Of a DNA stretch of 64,000 nt, positions 44,385-54,072 are shown one piece after another. This DNA is from Macrosoma leucophasiata (lineage: Eukaryota; Arthropoda; Insecta; Lepidoptera; Hedylidae). Each line of letters opens with the position of its first letter. Position 1 is the stretch's first letter. The stretch lies in contig JAWQUS010000011.1 in NCBI GenBank assembly GCA_036365455.1, positions 8,390,001 to 8,454,000 on the forward strand, in the 5' to 3' direction. Both the position numbers and the translations under genes were made by a program. The notes under the pieces are model-generated. The model was not told the DNA's origin. It did not search any database and was given only the letters and a program-made list of their open reading frames with translations.

Positions 44385-45186
44385 ACCAATACAACATTTT
44401 TTACAATTTTTGTCTGTCTGTCTGTCTGTCTGTCTGTTTGGCGGGGCTAATCTTGGGAACGGCTGGACCGATTTTGACGGGACTTTCACTGGCAAATAGC
44501 TGATGAGATAAGGATTAACTTAGGCTACTTTTGTCTCCATACATAATACATACCTACATACAAATAAGTAGAATTGGAGTGTATCCGACTTTGACGGGAC
44601 TTCCACGGGTAGATAGCTGATGTAATAAGGAGTAACTTAGGCTACTTTTAAAACGTAACTTCACGCCTGTAATCCCCGAAGGGGTAGGCAAAGGTAAATG
44701 CATGAATTCAATCATACATGCAAACACCCACGACTCGCCGGTTACGTTTTGGCCCATGTAACAGGTGGCGAACCTGTTGCCATCTCCGGGCACATTAACA
44801 AACTCCGGGGTACTGGGAAACTTCCTGAAAATGGAAAAATCCCAATAGAAGCAGAGATAAAGTATTTTAAACCGTTATCTCTAATATTCCCCGACCCGGG
44901 AATCGAACCCAGGACCTCCAGCGTAATAGTAGTGGCCTACTACCACTATGCTACTGAGACAGTTACTAGAGGCTACTTTTATCTCCATACATACATACAT
45001 ACCTACATACAAATAAATAGAATCTGATTGTCTCCGATTTTGACGGGACTTTCACTGGCAGATAGCTGATGTAATAAGAAGTAACATAGGCTACTTTTAT
45101 ACTAGCTGCGCCCACGACTTCGTCCGGGTAGATACTGAACAATCATATTTTTTCTCACGTGGACGAAGTCGCGGGCACAGCTAGTA
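44385..45186. mobile_element. R10 Helitron-like element with SINE-b inside
   Basis: GTCT tract at 44413-44440, three repeats of the GACGGGACTT unit (inverse of the 58.4 kb minisatellite), then CTAGCTGCGCCCACGACTTC and GAAGTCGCGGGCACAGCTAG ends. A SINE-b copy interrupts it. Confidence 0.7.
44652..44968 (-). repeat. SINE-b, full length
   Basis: Read on minus: CAGTAGCATAGTGGTAGTAG (A-box region), CCTGGGTTCGATTCCCGGG (B-box and T arm), then a body ending CGGGGATTACAGGCGTGAAG and TTACGTTTT. About 315 bp. This is the reference copy for the family here. Confidence 0.8.
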
Positions 45187-45345
45187 TGTAATACATAGCA
45201 GCTGCTGAATGTAAACATTGTTATCTGTAGTAACGTGTTTATTACTGGACATAAATGATGCATCGCTTCACATGTGACCAGCGCGTGTTATATAACAGAT
45301 AAATATATTTTTATCCCTATTTATTATCAAGAGGGTAAGCAGACA

Positions 45346-45605
45346 TTTTTTATGTCATGAAGTGGAAATCAAGTTGTCAAATCACATTGATGGTAAGTGA
45401 ATGCTGTAGCCTATGGACATATACACAAAACCCAGACATGACCTTACACAGAGACCTTAGTTGTTATGTCTCTGTGATAGTTATTACGGGACCATTTATT
45501 ACTATCTTACCGGAACACAGTAGTGCTGAACACTACCATTATGCGACATATACCTACTTAGATTAGGTAATGCGGTGGTGCCTACGCAATCGAGTTCTAG
45601 TTAAA
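45346..45605 (-). repeat. R2 repeat, diverged
   Basis: TTTTTTATGTCATGAAGTGG to GTGGTGCCTACGCAATCGAG. Confidence 0.75.
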
Positions 45606-45689
45606 TCATGTTAATAACAACTAACTACTAAATACGTTTGCAGAATTAAACCCCTGATTTAGTGGTACTTCGTTTTTCTCTATACATAA

Positions 45690-45940
45690 AATTAATAATA
45701 ATAATGGCAACCCATTATACGTCCCACTGCTGGGCACGAGTCTCTCCCCTTTTTGGGGGGAGGCTTGGAGCTTACTCCACCACGCAACTCCAATGCGCGT
45801 TGGTGGCCAACCCACTGTCGGATGTTTTCAAACCGCCCATAAGGCCTTCGACAAGGTTTATCGACTGCTATCTATCGATAGCAACCGGGACCGACGGCTT
45901 AACGTGCCCTCCGAAGTACGAAAAAAAACAAATTAAAGCG
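45690..45940 (+). repeat. R8 repeat
   Basis: GTCCCACTGCTGGGCACGAG, CAAACCGCCCATAAGGCCTT, CGACGGCTTAACGTGCCCTC. Inverse of 36040-36350. Confidence 0.7.
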
Positions 45941-46150
45941 ATCAACAAAATTAAATAATAAACATACGAGTAGTACGTAGTTAAATAATCATCAGGATAA
46001 AAAACAAACAAAGATAAAAAAAACTTGTGAGAACAACAAGGAGCGATACCAAAGTGACTACTATAATTTTTCACGTAGGTATTTCTGATAAAACAAAGAG
46101 AGACGTGACTTTTCTGATTCACGCGTACCTTCATCAACCTGATGTTTTTC

Positions 46151-46187
46151 TATTTATACAGGATCGAAATCTTATGAAGCTCAGTTC
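46151..46187 (+). promoter_or_regulatory. gene A core promoter
   Basis: TATTTATA at 46151-46158 and a textbook arthropod initiator TCAGTT at 46181-46186, with A at 46183 as the likely +1. The leader to the ATG would be 38 nt. Gene B has the same layout at 53952-53988. Confidence 0.65.
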
Positions 46188-46220
46188 TTGTAGTCACTTG
46201 TTCATGTTTTGCAATACAAA

Positions 46221-46268
46221 ATGATTAGAGGTTATATTTTCGTGATTCTAACTTCACTCTTGTATTAC
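46221..46268 (+). CDS. gene A exon 1 (signal peptide)
   Basis: Sixteen codons from ATG to TAC, followed by the GTAAGT donor. The ATG is the first after the predicted start site. Confidence 0.65.
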
Positions 46269-49200
46269 GTAAGTGTTACATTTATTGTTAACGTCGTATA
46301 TTTGTCATTATTCAACAACAGGACAAAAATTACTTTGTAGAAGTATCAACAATTATTCACTATCTGAGAATAGGAAATTTATTTAGTTAATTAAATAACA
46401 TAATATGTAATCTCAATAAATATTAAACATCATTACATTTATAAAACAAAATTCATCACAATTTACAATAATCCGAAATGATTACAAATTTGTTCATAGA
46501 ATAGTGTAATCGCATTTGCTTTTTATAAATTTACTGCTCATTTCTGTGCTACTGGCATAACAGTTGATATGTTATGTATAACATTCAATAATATAACATT
46601 TTAATAATAATTATAAACACTAGTAGTTTCTGTAAAACACTCTAATTGCAAATTATATCAGGAAAATAATACTGACTAATCATTTGTTGATTATTATAAT
46701 AACTCTAATTACCTAATATATGCATGAAAATGTAGAGTCATTATTTGAAATTATATGAATCTATAACCAGCAGTTTGCCGCGGTTTTGTTTGATTTGACC
46801 CAAATCCTACGAGATATCGGGAAAATTCTATTTTAAACTGAATACTATAAGTATTGGTGATCTTGGTTGCCATCATTACATGAGGTTCCTAAAGAGCTGA
46901 TGATAAATTTTGAAAGTTAACGAAAATTAAGTAAAGGGTTTAAGTATATGATATTTAATTTTTTAAAGTATAACTTGTAATAAAAAAATAAATTGCCATC
47001 AAAGAGAAAAATGGTTATGTTTTATATTGAATTATTAAAGATATACTCGTATTTTTGCTAATTTTGTACAATTTGAATTTATATAGTTTGCAATTGTGAT
47101 ATTTTCTTTTAATTTGTTTCACTTTCTGTGTAGGTTTAATACCATTTTTAGAAAACAAATTCTTTCTCAATTTCTTCTCAACACAAAGTTTTGTTGTTCA
47201 CTAAAAAAAGTTTTTGTGCATAGGGCGACAGAAATTAATAAAACCTTTTTTATCTTTTTTTGGCATATTGCCAGACGCAGACTACGGTGTTATTGTTCAA
47301 CTTGAAAATCTTTTGTGTGCGAAAAATTTTGTTAACAAATGAACAATATAATAATTGCCTAAAGTTAAAAAGATAACAGAATGTGTTTACTATAATGTGC
47401 GCTGTATGATTTGCGACGAAATTAAGCAATGGAAGCAAAATTCGATCGACTAATGCAGCTTACCCATAGACTAGATACGTCATATACACAAAAACAGAGG
47501 TCAAAATGCAAAAGCCTTGCCGCCCCTGTGGCCTGAGTTGTTTTGCCTCCGTGAAAGAAACTTTCGGGGCTTCTATCTTAGGTACCGGATTCTCTATCCA
47601 CAACAGTGGGTGCCACCAAGCCAAGTGAGCAGCCACCAATGAAACCCTTCTGTCACAATCTGATCCGACCATTCTTCAATAATGACGTAAAAAGCGAGCG
47701 AAACTATATTTCTTACAAATTACTGGTGGTCTCTCCGTCATTGGAGCTCTTCCAGTGACGGAGCTCGCGGGCGTAGGCACCACCGCATTACCTAATATAC
47801 TTACCGCTAAATGGTAGTGTTCAGCACTATCGCGTTTCGGCAGGTGGTTATGTATATGTACGCCTCTGTAATTTCCGGCACAGAGGCATAACACCTTAGG
47901 CCTTCTTTTCTCTTTACTATTTGTTATCAGTTTGTAAAAGGGGAAATGAGACATATTACTGATTTACTTATCTACATTAGTATATTATATTTAATTTTAT
48001 CTTAGTGATATTCTTGACTATGTATTATATATATTTTTTTAGCTTGTTTGACATGTATATCAATTGTTATTCACTTATTTTGTTTGTTTTTATATTATTT
48101 CGCATTAACACATGCTTGTGAAATATATTTTATTTTTAAAGAAAAATGGAAAGAAAAATTTGACTTCAGGCGAGGCTCGAACTTATTTTGTTTGTTTGTT
48201 AAATGAATAAATGAATTTCTGATTCCGATTCTGATTCTCCGAAGTGGTAACGCATCTGCATTTTGACCTTGGTCTTTGTGTAGGTGTCTATAGTCTGTAG
48301 TCATCACATAATATTAATGTGAACTGCATGCATGTTTGCCACTACTATTAGGTACATTAAAAAAATATGTTTTTCTATTTTCAGTCACAATGTCTGCCCA
48401 CACAATCGTCAAGTACCAGTCAATCACATAGTATTCAGTCACAACAACTACATTTATATGTAAATAACATGACTGAAGCGGTCAACTACCATTTGACACC
48501 GCTCGTGGACCAGATCGAAAATACAGATAAAGAAATAAACGAGGGACTGGCATCTGATACACCATTGCTTCAGTTCTTAGTAAGTGTAGTTGCAGTATTT
48601 TTATTTTTCGCGATAACGCATTAATTATAAGTAACTTTTTCGCAATAAGTATAGTTTTTTAACTGCCTCAGCAGTCTAGTGGTAGCAGGCCACTACTACT
48701 ATAGCTAGCTATCAGAGATAACGGTGTGAAATTCTTTATCTCCGGTTCTATTGAGATTTTTCCATTTTCTGAAAGTTTCCCAATACCTTGGAGTTTAGTG
48801 ATGTGCTCGGAGATGTTAATAGGTTACATGGTCCAAAACGTAACCGGCGAATCAAGAGTATTTGCGTGTATGCCTGTGTTCACCTCTGCTCACCCCTTCG
48901 GGGATTACAACCTTGAAGTTAGGTTTTAGTGTATCATAATTCAAGTATTCAACTAAAAAGAGATTAATTATGTCGATTGAAGGGAACTGTAGATACATAA
49001 ACAAATTAGTATGTTTTATATATTTTATATAAAACAAAATAGGAAAAATGGGGGTGCTGATAGTACGTAAAGCGCACCCTTACGTATTCGCATTCTGCGA
49101 AACCGTAGAACCGTCCAAAGCTATTCTGCTGAATAAAATAAGCACTTACTCGCAGATGACCTGTTATAGATACTCGAGACATCTCATATTCCTATCAAAC

Positions 49201-49776
49201 ATTTGCTCGATTTGTTTCAAAGCTCAGACTAAAAGAATCTGAGTTTCAAGGATATAAGAATGGTGTTGTCACTGGAGCGCTACCTCCAGTAGAATTAGAA
49301 AGCTAAGCTAAGCGTTTTTCTTCATCTTTGCTTCCTCATTTTACTGGTGGTAGAGCTCCAGCGACGGAGCTCGCGGGCATAGGAACCACCGCATTACCTA
49401 ATATAATTGCCGCTAAATGGTAGTGTTCAGCACTATCGTGTTCCGGTCACGTGGTAATGTACGGCCCTGTAATTTCCGGCAACAGAGGCATAACACCTTA
49501 GGCCTCAGGAGCGGTAACGCATCTGCATTTTGACCTTCGTCTTTGTGTGGGTGTCTATAGGCTGCAGTCATCTCTTAACATCGATGTGAGCTGCATGATT
49601 GTTTGCCACTTCCATTACATAAAAAAAAAACATAAGTAAATAATTGAAATTTTATTTTTCAGTTCAACACACTTGGCAATACCACTACGAACAATGATTG
49701 TCTCGATGAAATGATCATTCAATTGGTACCTGACGTTTCTGCCAATGAAGCTAATGAGGCGAAGGAAACGAGCTAA
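46221..49776 (+). CDS. gene A: small secreted protein, 3 exons
   Basis: Joined from 46221-46268, 48385-48579 and 49663-49776, giving 118 codons plus stop. Residues 1-16 (MIRGYIFVILTSLLYY) form a hydrophobic signal core, with cleavage probably a few residues into exon 2 near SQC. A Ser/Gln-rich segment follows (QSSSTSQSHSIQSQQ), then a predicted amphipathic helical part (VNYHLTPLVDQIENTDKEIN). Exon 3 adds a short acidic tail ending EANEAKETS. There are two N-glycosylation sequons (NMT, NTT) and two cysteines in the mature part. Both introns are phase 0 with GTAAGT donors. Introns are filled by repeats. I do not recognise the family. Gene B, 4.2 kb downstream, has the same architecture, so the two may be paralogues. 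Secretion and helical character are inferred from sequence only. Confidence 0.65.
46269..47721 (+). other. gene A intron 1, repeat-free part
   Basis: Strongly AT-rich. No repeat family, RNA or ORF recognised between the donor and the R2 copy at 47722. Confidence 0.5.
47985..48082 (-). mobile_element. hAT-like element fragment
   Basis: TTATCTTAGTGATATTCTTG and TTGTTTGACATGTATATCAA are the inverse of the interior of the element at 29354-29917. Confidence 0.7.
48083..48182 (-). repeat. SINE-c tail and module end
   Basis: CGCATTAACACATGCTTGTG, AGAAAAATTTGACTTCAGGC and GAGGCTCGAAC, broken off inside the tRNA-like module. Confidence 0.7.
48385..48579 (+). CDS. gene A exon 2
   Basis: Sixty-five codons from SQCLPTQ to LLQFL. 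Acceptor TTTTTCTATTTTCAG, donor TTAGTAAGT. Confidence 0.7.
48662..48930 (+). repeat. SINE-b copy in gene A intron 2
   Basis: CAGCAGTCTAGTGGTAGCAG head, AGTTTCCCAATACC and GATGTGCTCGGAGATG body, CCCCTTCGGGGATTACAACC end. Confidence 0.75.
49163..49223 (-). pseudogene. minus-strand coding-like fragment A'
   Basis: Frame ALKQIEQMFDRNMRCLEYL then stop. It resembles the end of the minus-strand ORF at 53671-53863 (FNQSEQMLDRDVRRL), with shared nucleotides such as TCGAGCAAATGTT/GCGAGCAAATGTT and a shared TATCTATAAC at the stop. Identity unknown. Lies in gene A intron 2. Confidence 0.35.
49343..49630 (+). repeat. R2 repeat, full length, gene A intron 2
   Basis: ACTGGTGGTAGAGCTCCAGC to CCACTTCCATTACATAAAAA. 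Its A-rich end is 32 bp before the exon 3 acceptor. Confidence 0.9.
49663..49776 (+). CDS. gene A exon 3
   Basis: Thirty-seven codons plus TAA: FNTLGNTTTNNDCLDEMIIQ ... NEAKETS. Acceptor AAATTTTATTTTTCAG. Confidence 0.7.
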   Translation, partial: FNTLGNTTTNNDCLDEMIIQLVPDVSANEANEAKETS

Positions 49777-49863
49777 ACACTGATCAATTTCCATCAATGA
49801 ACGGTATATTAAACAGGAACTGCATTTGTGTGTAGAACAAAATAAGTAATGAAATTGAAAAAA

Positions 49864-49869
49864 AATAAA
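49864..49869 (+). terminator. gene A polyadenylation signal
   Basis: AATAAA 88 nt after the stop codon. Confidence 0.6.
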
Positions 49870-51467
49870 CAAACGGCGCGTGCTATCTTTAGATACGATT
49901 TATTTTATTAGTTATAGTTAATAAGTTTATATCAAAGATTTTTATTTTTTTTAAATAAAAAAATTACACACATTTAGATAGCTCATATCATTTGACTGAT
50001 TTCACCTTTTTGTGTGTATTTACAAACATTTTTAAAATGAATTAGATATTATGTTGTTTTTGAATTTGTCAATGTTTTTTTTTTTTTTCAAATTAGGTAT
50101 AATGATTATGTTTGTATTTAAAATATTTTGTGTTTTTAATTATTATTAGTATTAGCGGTTATTCACTCTAGGAAGTTTCTACTAAAAAGTGACGATATAA
50201 AAGCGCTCTCCAGGAGTCGAATTATATGAATGAATAAATTAATATGATGCAGTTAACGTCATCCTACACATGACCATATTACATATTCTCTGATAGGACA
50301 AGACATTCCGATCTATTTAATATTACTACAAGTCATGCATAAAGAAGTTTTACTTCAAGAAATGTGAAATGAAGTCGAGATCCTAAAATATCTATCCAAC
50401 TTCTAATCTAAAACTATTGAGACATGCATCTTCAGAAATGTAGCGGAATATCTCGTCACGTCGATTCGTTCATCGAGTTAGCAGGTTACGCATTGAATAC
50501 TAAAAGCTTGGTGTTCTGCGATACAATTAAAGATACAACGAAAATACTATATGCAAAAAAAAGAAGCGGGGTCGGTTTTGATCATGTTGAAAATTTAAGT
50601 TTCGAAAAAACTAGTGAAATTACGATTCACAGTTTTGAAAAAAATGGGCATTTTGCAAAACTAACAAACGTCAGTTCTCATACGTAGGTTCCAATAAAAT
50701 GCAGCCAAATGTATTCATTCAGTAGCATCCATATTTACAAGAAAAGTATACAGTACCTACCCGTCAAAAAATATCGCACATCGAACTTAGGAAAAAGACG
50801 ATCGGCTAGTTTCGAGTTCGTAGAGCATCATCTCTGTAATACCTACGTAAGAAGTAATAGTCCAGCGTTGGTCAAAAGTTAAACAAAATGGTCGACAAAC
50901 GTCACATGGTTGTGTGCAAAAGAGATAACGCTCTACGGAGCCGAAATTATCCGAAGTCTCTGACCTAATGTCGATGTGCAATATATCTTGTTGCGTACTG
51001 TACATCCTACTTTGCTCACTAGCTTTTCAAAACTGCAAACTGTCAACGTTTGACTCTGAAAGTCAATAGTTTCATACCTCTATTAAAGAGTTATATTTGT
51101 TTAAAACTTCATTTCGTTAAAAAGTTACATTGGAAAATATCAACAAACCTCTCTAAGTACCTACTTGTTATCTACAATAGTTAACATTTTATTTTCAAAA
51201 TTGCAAGGAAACTACATGTATCGTAGCGATATCTACCATATTATTTCTTGGTTCTTTTAAAAGTGACTATAAAATTTGGTTGCGTTATCACAGACCAGTA
51301 CCTTTTTTGATTGGCTTGACTTTCGATGAATTGGTGTTAAGAAAATTATGACTGACTAGCGCTCCGTCCTGGCTTCGCACGGGTGAAATGTCACCTACTT
51401 ACATTACTTATTAAAACAAAAAATGAACCTCTTTGTTCTGTGGTCTTCTTTTAAGTTTTCCCTTCTG
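49870..51467. other. intergenic A/B, no gene recognised
   Basis: Contains TATAAAAG near 50197 without a recognisable gene behind it. There are two unassigned ORFs of 87 codons (+, 50424-50687) and 72 codons (-, 50787-51005). Neither has a motif I recognise. Confidence 0.4.
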
Positions 51468-51702
51468 TTTTTTTTATGTAATGAAGGTGGCAAACACGCA
51501 TGCAGTTCACATTGATGTTAAGTGATGACTGCAGCCTAAAGACACCCACACAAAGGCCAGATCTCAAAATGCAGACGCGTTGCCACTCCTGAGACCTTAG
51601 TACTTTTATGTGTGATAGTAATAACGGGGCCATACATTACCATCTTACCGGAACACGTTAGTGCCTACGCCCTCGAGCTCCTACACTGGAACTTTACTAC
51701 CC
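51468..51702 (-). repeat. R2 repeat with internal deletion
   Basis: TTTTTTTTATGTAATGAAGG to CTGGAACTTTACTACCCGT. The block between CGGAACACGTTAGTG and CCTACGCCCTCGAG is missing. Confidence 0.8.
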
Positions 51703-51802
51703 GTAAACGTTCCCTGTTGCATAGTTGTAATTTGTTAAGTATGCTATTATATTTTACTGTTTGATATATTCAACATGATGTACATAAAATATGTGCTACA
51801 AG

Positions 51803-52087
51803 TTTTTTTTTATGTAATATAAGTGGCAAATAAGCGTGCAGTTCACATTGATGTTAAGTGACGACTGCAGCCTATAGACACCCACACGAAGACCAAGGTC
51901 AAAATGCAGATGCGTTACCACTCCTGAGGCCTAAGGTGTTATGCCTCTGTGCCGGAAATTACAGGGCCGTACATTACCACCTGACCGGAACACGATAGTG
52001 CTGAACACTACCATTTAGCTGCAAGTAAATTAGGTAATGCGGTGGTGCCTACGCCCGCGAGCTCCGTCACTGGAGCTCTACCACCAG
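51803..52087 (-). repeat. R2 repeat, near full length
   Basis: TTTTTTTTTATGTAATATAA to GGAGCTCTACCACCAGT. Confidence 0.9.
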
Positions 52088-52224
52088 TATAAAAAAAAAA
52101 TAATTTCGAGATATATGATTTCATAAAATATTGTATTAATAAAAACTGTTAGTCAAAAGTATGCGCCTTTTTACTATCCCGTGTTATTATAATCTTGTCA
52201 TCAGGTTTTATTCATCATCATCGT

Positions 52225-52560
52225 TTTATCTGAAACACATCTACCTACTGCTGATCAAAAGCCTTCCTCAAAGATGCCGACAAGAGTATTGTGACTCGTT
52301 AGGGGAGAATATACCATAATCGCTAAGCTTGAAAAGCGAATGGGCTATTGTAGTGGTGATAGTTTCATCGCGGGACGCTGATGCCCATCCCACGCTATTG
52401 CATTTACTGCCGCCCAATCAGAATGTAAAGACTGCTATTGTTCGGTTGACTGGCGGAAGAATTCTTCTATAGATATATAGAAGCCGCCAATCTTTCTACA
52501 CTACCAATCAAATGGTTGACTGGTAGAGTGCGCTTTTAGCATAAAATCTGCCATTTGTTC
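52225..52560 (+). repeat. R7 repeat, longest copy
   Basis: TAGGGGAGAATATACCATAA, TTTCATCGCGGGACGCTGAT, GCCCATCCCACGCTATTGCA, then a part not seen in the other copies (TTCGGTTGACTGGCGGAAGA). Confidence 0.65.
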
Positions 52561-52984
52561 ATATGTTCTATACCTACATAAATAAGAAGAAGAATATAAT
52601 ACATTTTATTAATTTCCCTAAGCAGAATTCCTCATGATAATTAAAAATATATATATCTCTTACAAAGTTTTTGTCCTGAACTAGAATTTTCATACTATGC
52701 TATTGATTTTGAGGCTCTGTACAAAATCACCAATAGCATGTTGGGTACGTCATGTGAAATAGAGCCTTACTTCGAAGAATCACATACTTAGAATAAATTT
52801 AGAGGGTGACAAAATTATCCGGTCGAGTGGTTTTTCATCATATCCTCACAATCTTATGCAAATTCTAGGGGACGAACGCTGATATTTAGGTCTAGCTCTA
52901 GTGCTCAACTATTCTAGTCTTGACCATGTGAATAATAAGCTGGGTTGTTTTCAAAATATGTTAAGGGTATAATACTTCTAAAAG

Positions 52985-53427
52985 AAAAAAAAAAAGACGT
53001 GTGGCACTCGGGGACTGCCGCGGTAAAGCTATTGCATTTACATAATTATCTAAAATTATGCAAAACAAAATAAAATGCAAATAAAAGAAAAAAAAAATAG
53101 AAAAATGAAACAATAATTTTTTATGAATATTTACCACTTTTTAAATATTGAATGGAAAAACAAACAATAAAAAAAAATTAACAAAAACAATCTTGGCAGC
53201 GGATTCGAACCCACGCCTCCGAAGAGACTGGTGCCTTAAACCAGCGCCTAGACCGCTCGGCCACGCTACCCACGAGGTCGGACGGCGAAATTATACATCA
53301 CTTTCTTTAAATGAGTTTAAAATTTGTAATCTGGAGCGTCCGGTTTTTTGCGTTACGGAATTTCTGAATTCGGTCCCCGCGCTCAAGGCCCGCGATAGAA
53401 GCTATGCAATAGCTTAATAAAAATTTA
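52985..53427 (-). repeat. Leu-repeat, copy 3, full length
   Basis: Poly-A, AGACGTGTGGCACTCGGGGA to GGGGACC-type block (CGGTCCCCGCGCTCAAGG) and the AAGCTATGCAATAGCTT end. Confidence 0.8.
53195..53270 (-). tRNA. tRNA-Leu-like (AAG), T-arm deletion
   Basis: Same module as at 20034 but four bases are missing between AATCC and GCTGCC, so the T stem cannot close. A pseudo-tRNA; the anticodon arm and variable arm are intact. Confidence 0.65.
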
Positions 53428-53670
53428 GCAGTTTTTATTTGTAAATTACCATTCTCTCCTCTTCCTTTATCTTCTATTCTTTTGGGCCGAAAATTTTGAA
53501 AAAAAAATACACATTACATGAAAACCTACGAGTATAAGAGGTTTGTGATAATAAAGGAAATACAGGAACTCCGTGCACGCAAGTTCGTGTTTTTTTAATC
53601 GCTACTTAAGCCAATCCTCTTGGAAGATTGTCTACTAAATCAGATTAGTATAATATGTGGCAAATCAATT

Positions 53671-53863
53671 GTTATAGATATACCGAGTAAGGATGTATGA
53701 GACGTCTAACATCCCTATCTAACATTTGCTCGCTTTGATTGAAAGTATGAAGTATGTTTGACAAAAAACGGGCTGTAGCGTGGACTTCTGAATGATCGAC
53801 GTAGTCTAATAATATACTTGTTAGAAAAGGTATGCATACTCTTCCAAATAAAGGACAGTACAT
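53671..53863 (-). pseudogene. minus-strand coding-like fragment B'
   Basis: A 63-codon frame containing YVDHSEVHATARFLSNIL, HTFNQSEQMLDRDVRRLIHP and SVYL before the stop. The C-terminal part is matched by fragment A' at 49163. The first third may be intronic. A short protein-coding relic or an exon of an unknown minus-strand gene. No function proposed. Confidence 0.35.
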
Positions 53864-53951
53864 CCGATCTTGTCTTCAAAATTTTGCATACGAATTAATA
53901 AGGTAAGTCTACATATAAGGTACCATCATCTATGTATGGCATAAACGTGAG

Positions 53952-53988
53952 TATTTAAGGAGTTGTGACTATTAATCCATTGACAGTC
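53952..53988 (+). promoter_or_regulatory. gene B core promoter
   Basis: TATTTAAG at 53952-53959 and GACAGTCG around 53985, 33 bp from the box to the A of CAGT. Predicted leader 37 nt, almost the same as in gene A. Confidence 0.6.
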
Positions 53989-54021
53989 GTGTTCATATTT
54001 TCCGTTAAGTCGTAGATCATC

Positions 54022-54072
54022 ATGATTGCTAGAGTTGGTATCTTGTTGAGTTTGTTGCTAGTGTGCGTTGAC
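54022..54072 (+). CDS. gene B exon 1 (signal peptide)
   Basis: Seventeen codons, donor GACGTGAGT. Confidence 0.7.

Larger units (their letters stand above)
47722..48366 (+). repeat. R2 repeat split by hAT and SINE pieces
   Basis: Pieces 47722-47902 (TACTGGTGGTCTCTCCGTC...ACACCTTAGGCC) and 48242-48366 (AGTGGTAACGCATCTGCATT...TACATTAAAAAA). The A-rich end lies only about 18 bp before gene A exon 2. Confidence 0.8.

Noticed and set aside
50424..51005. Two ORFs (87 codons plus, 72 codons minus) as possible extra members of the A/B cluster
   Set aside because: No signal peptide, no exon pattern like genes A and B, no similarity between them or to the cluster.
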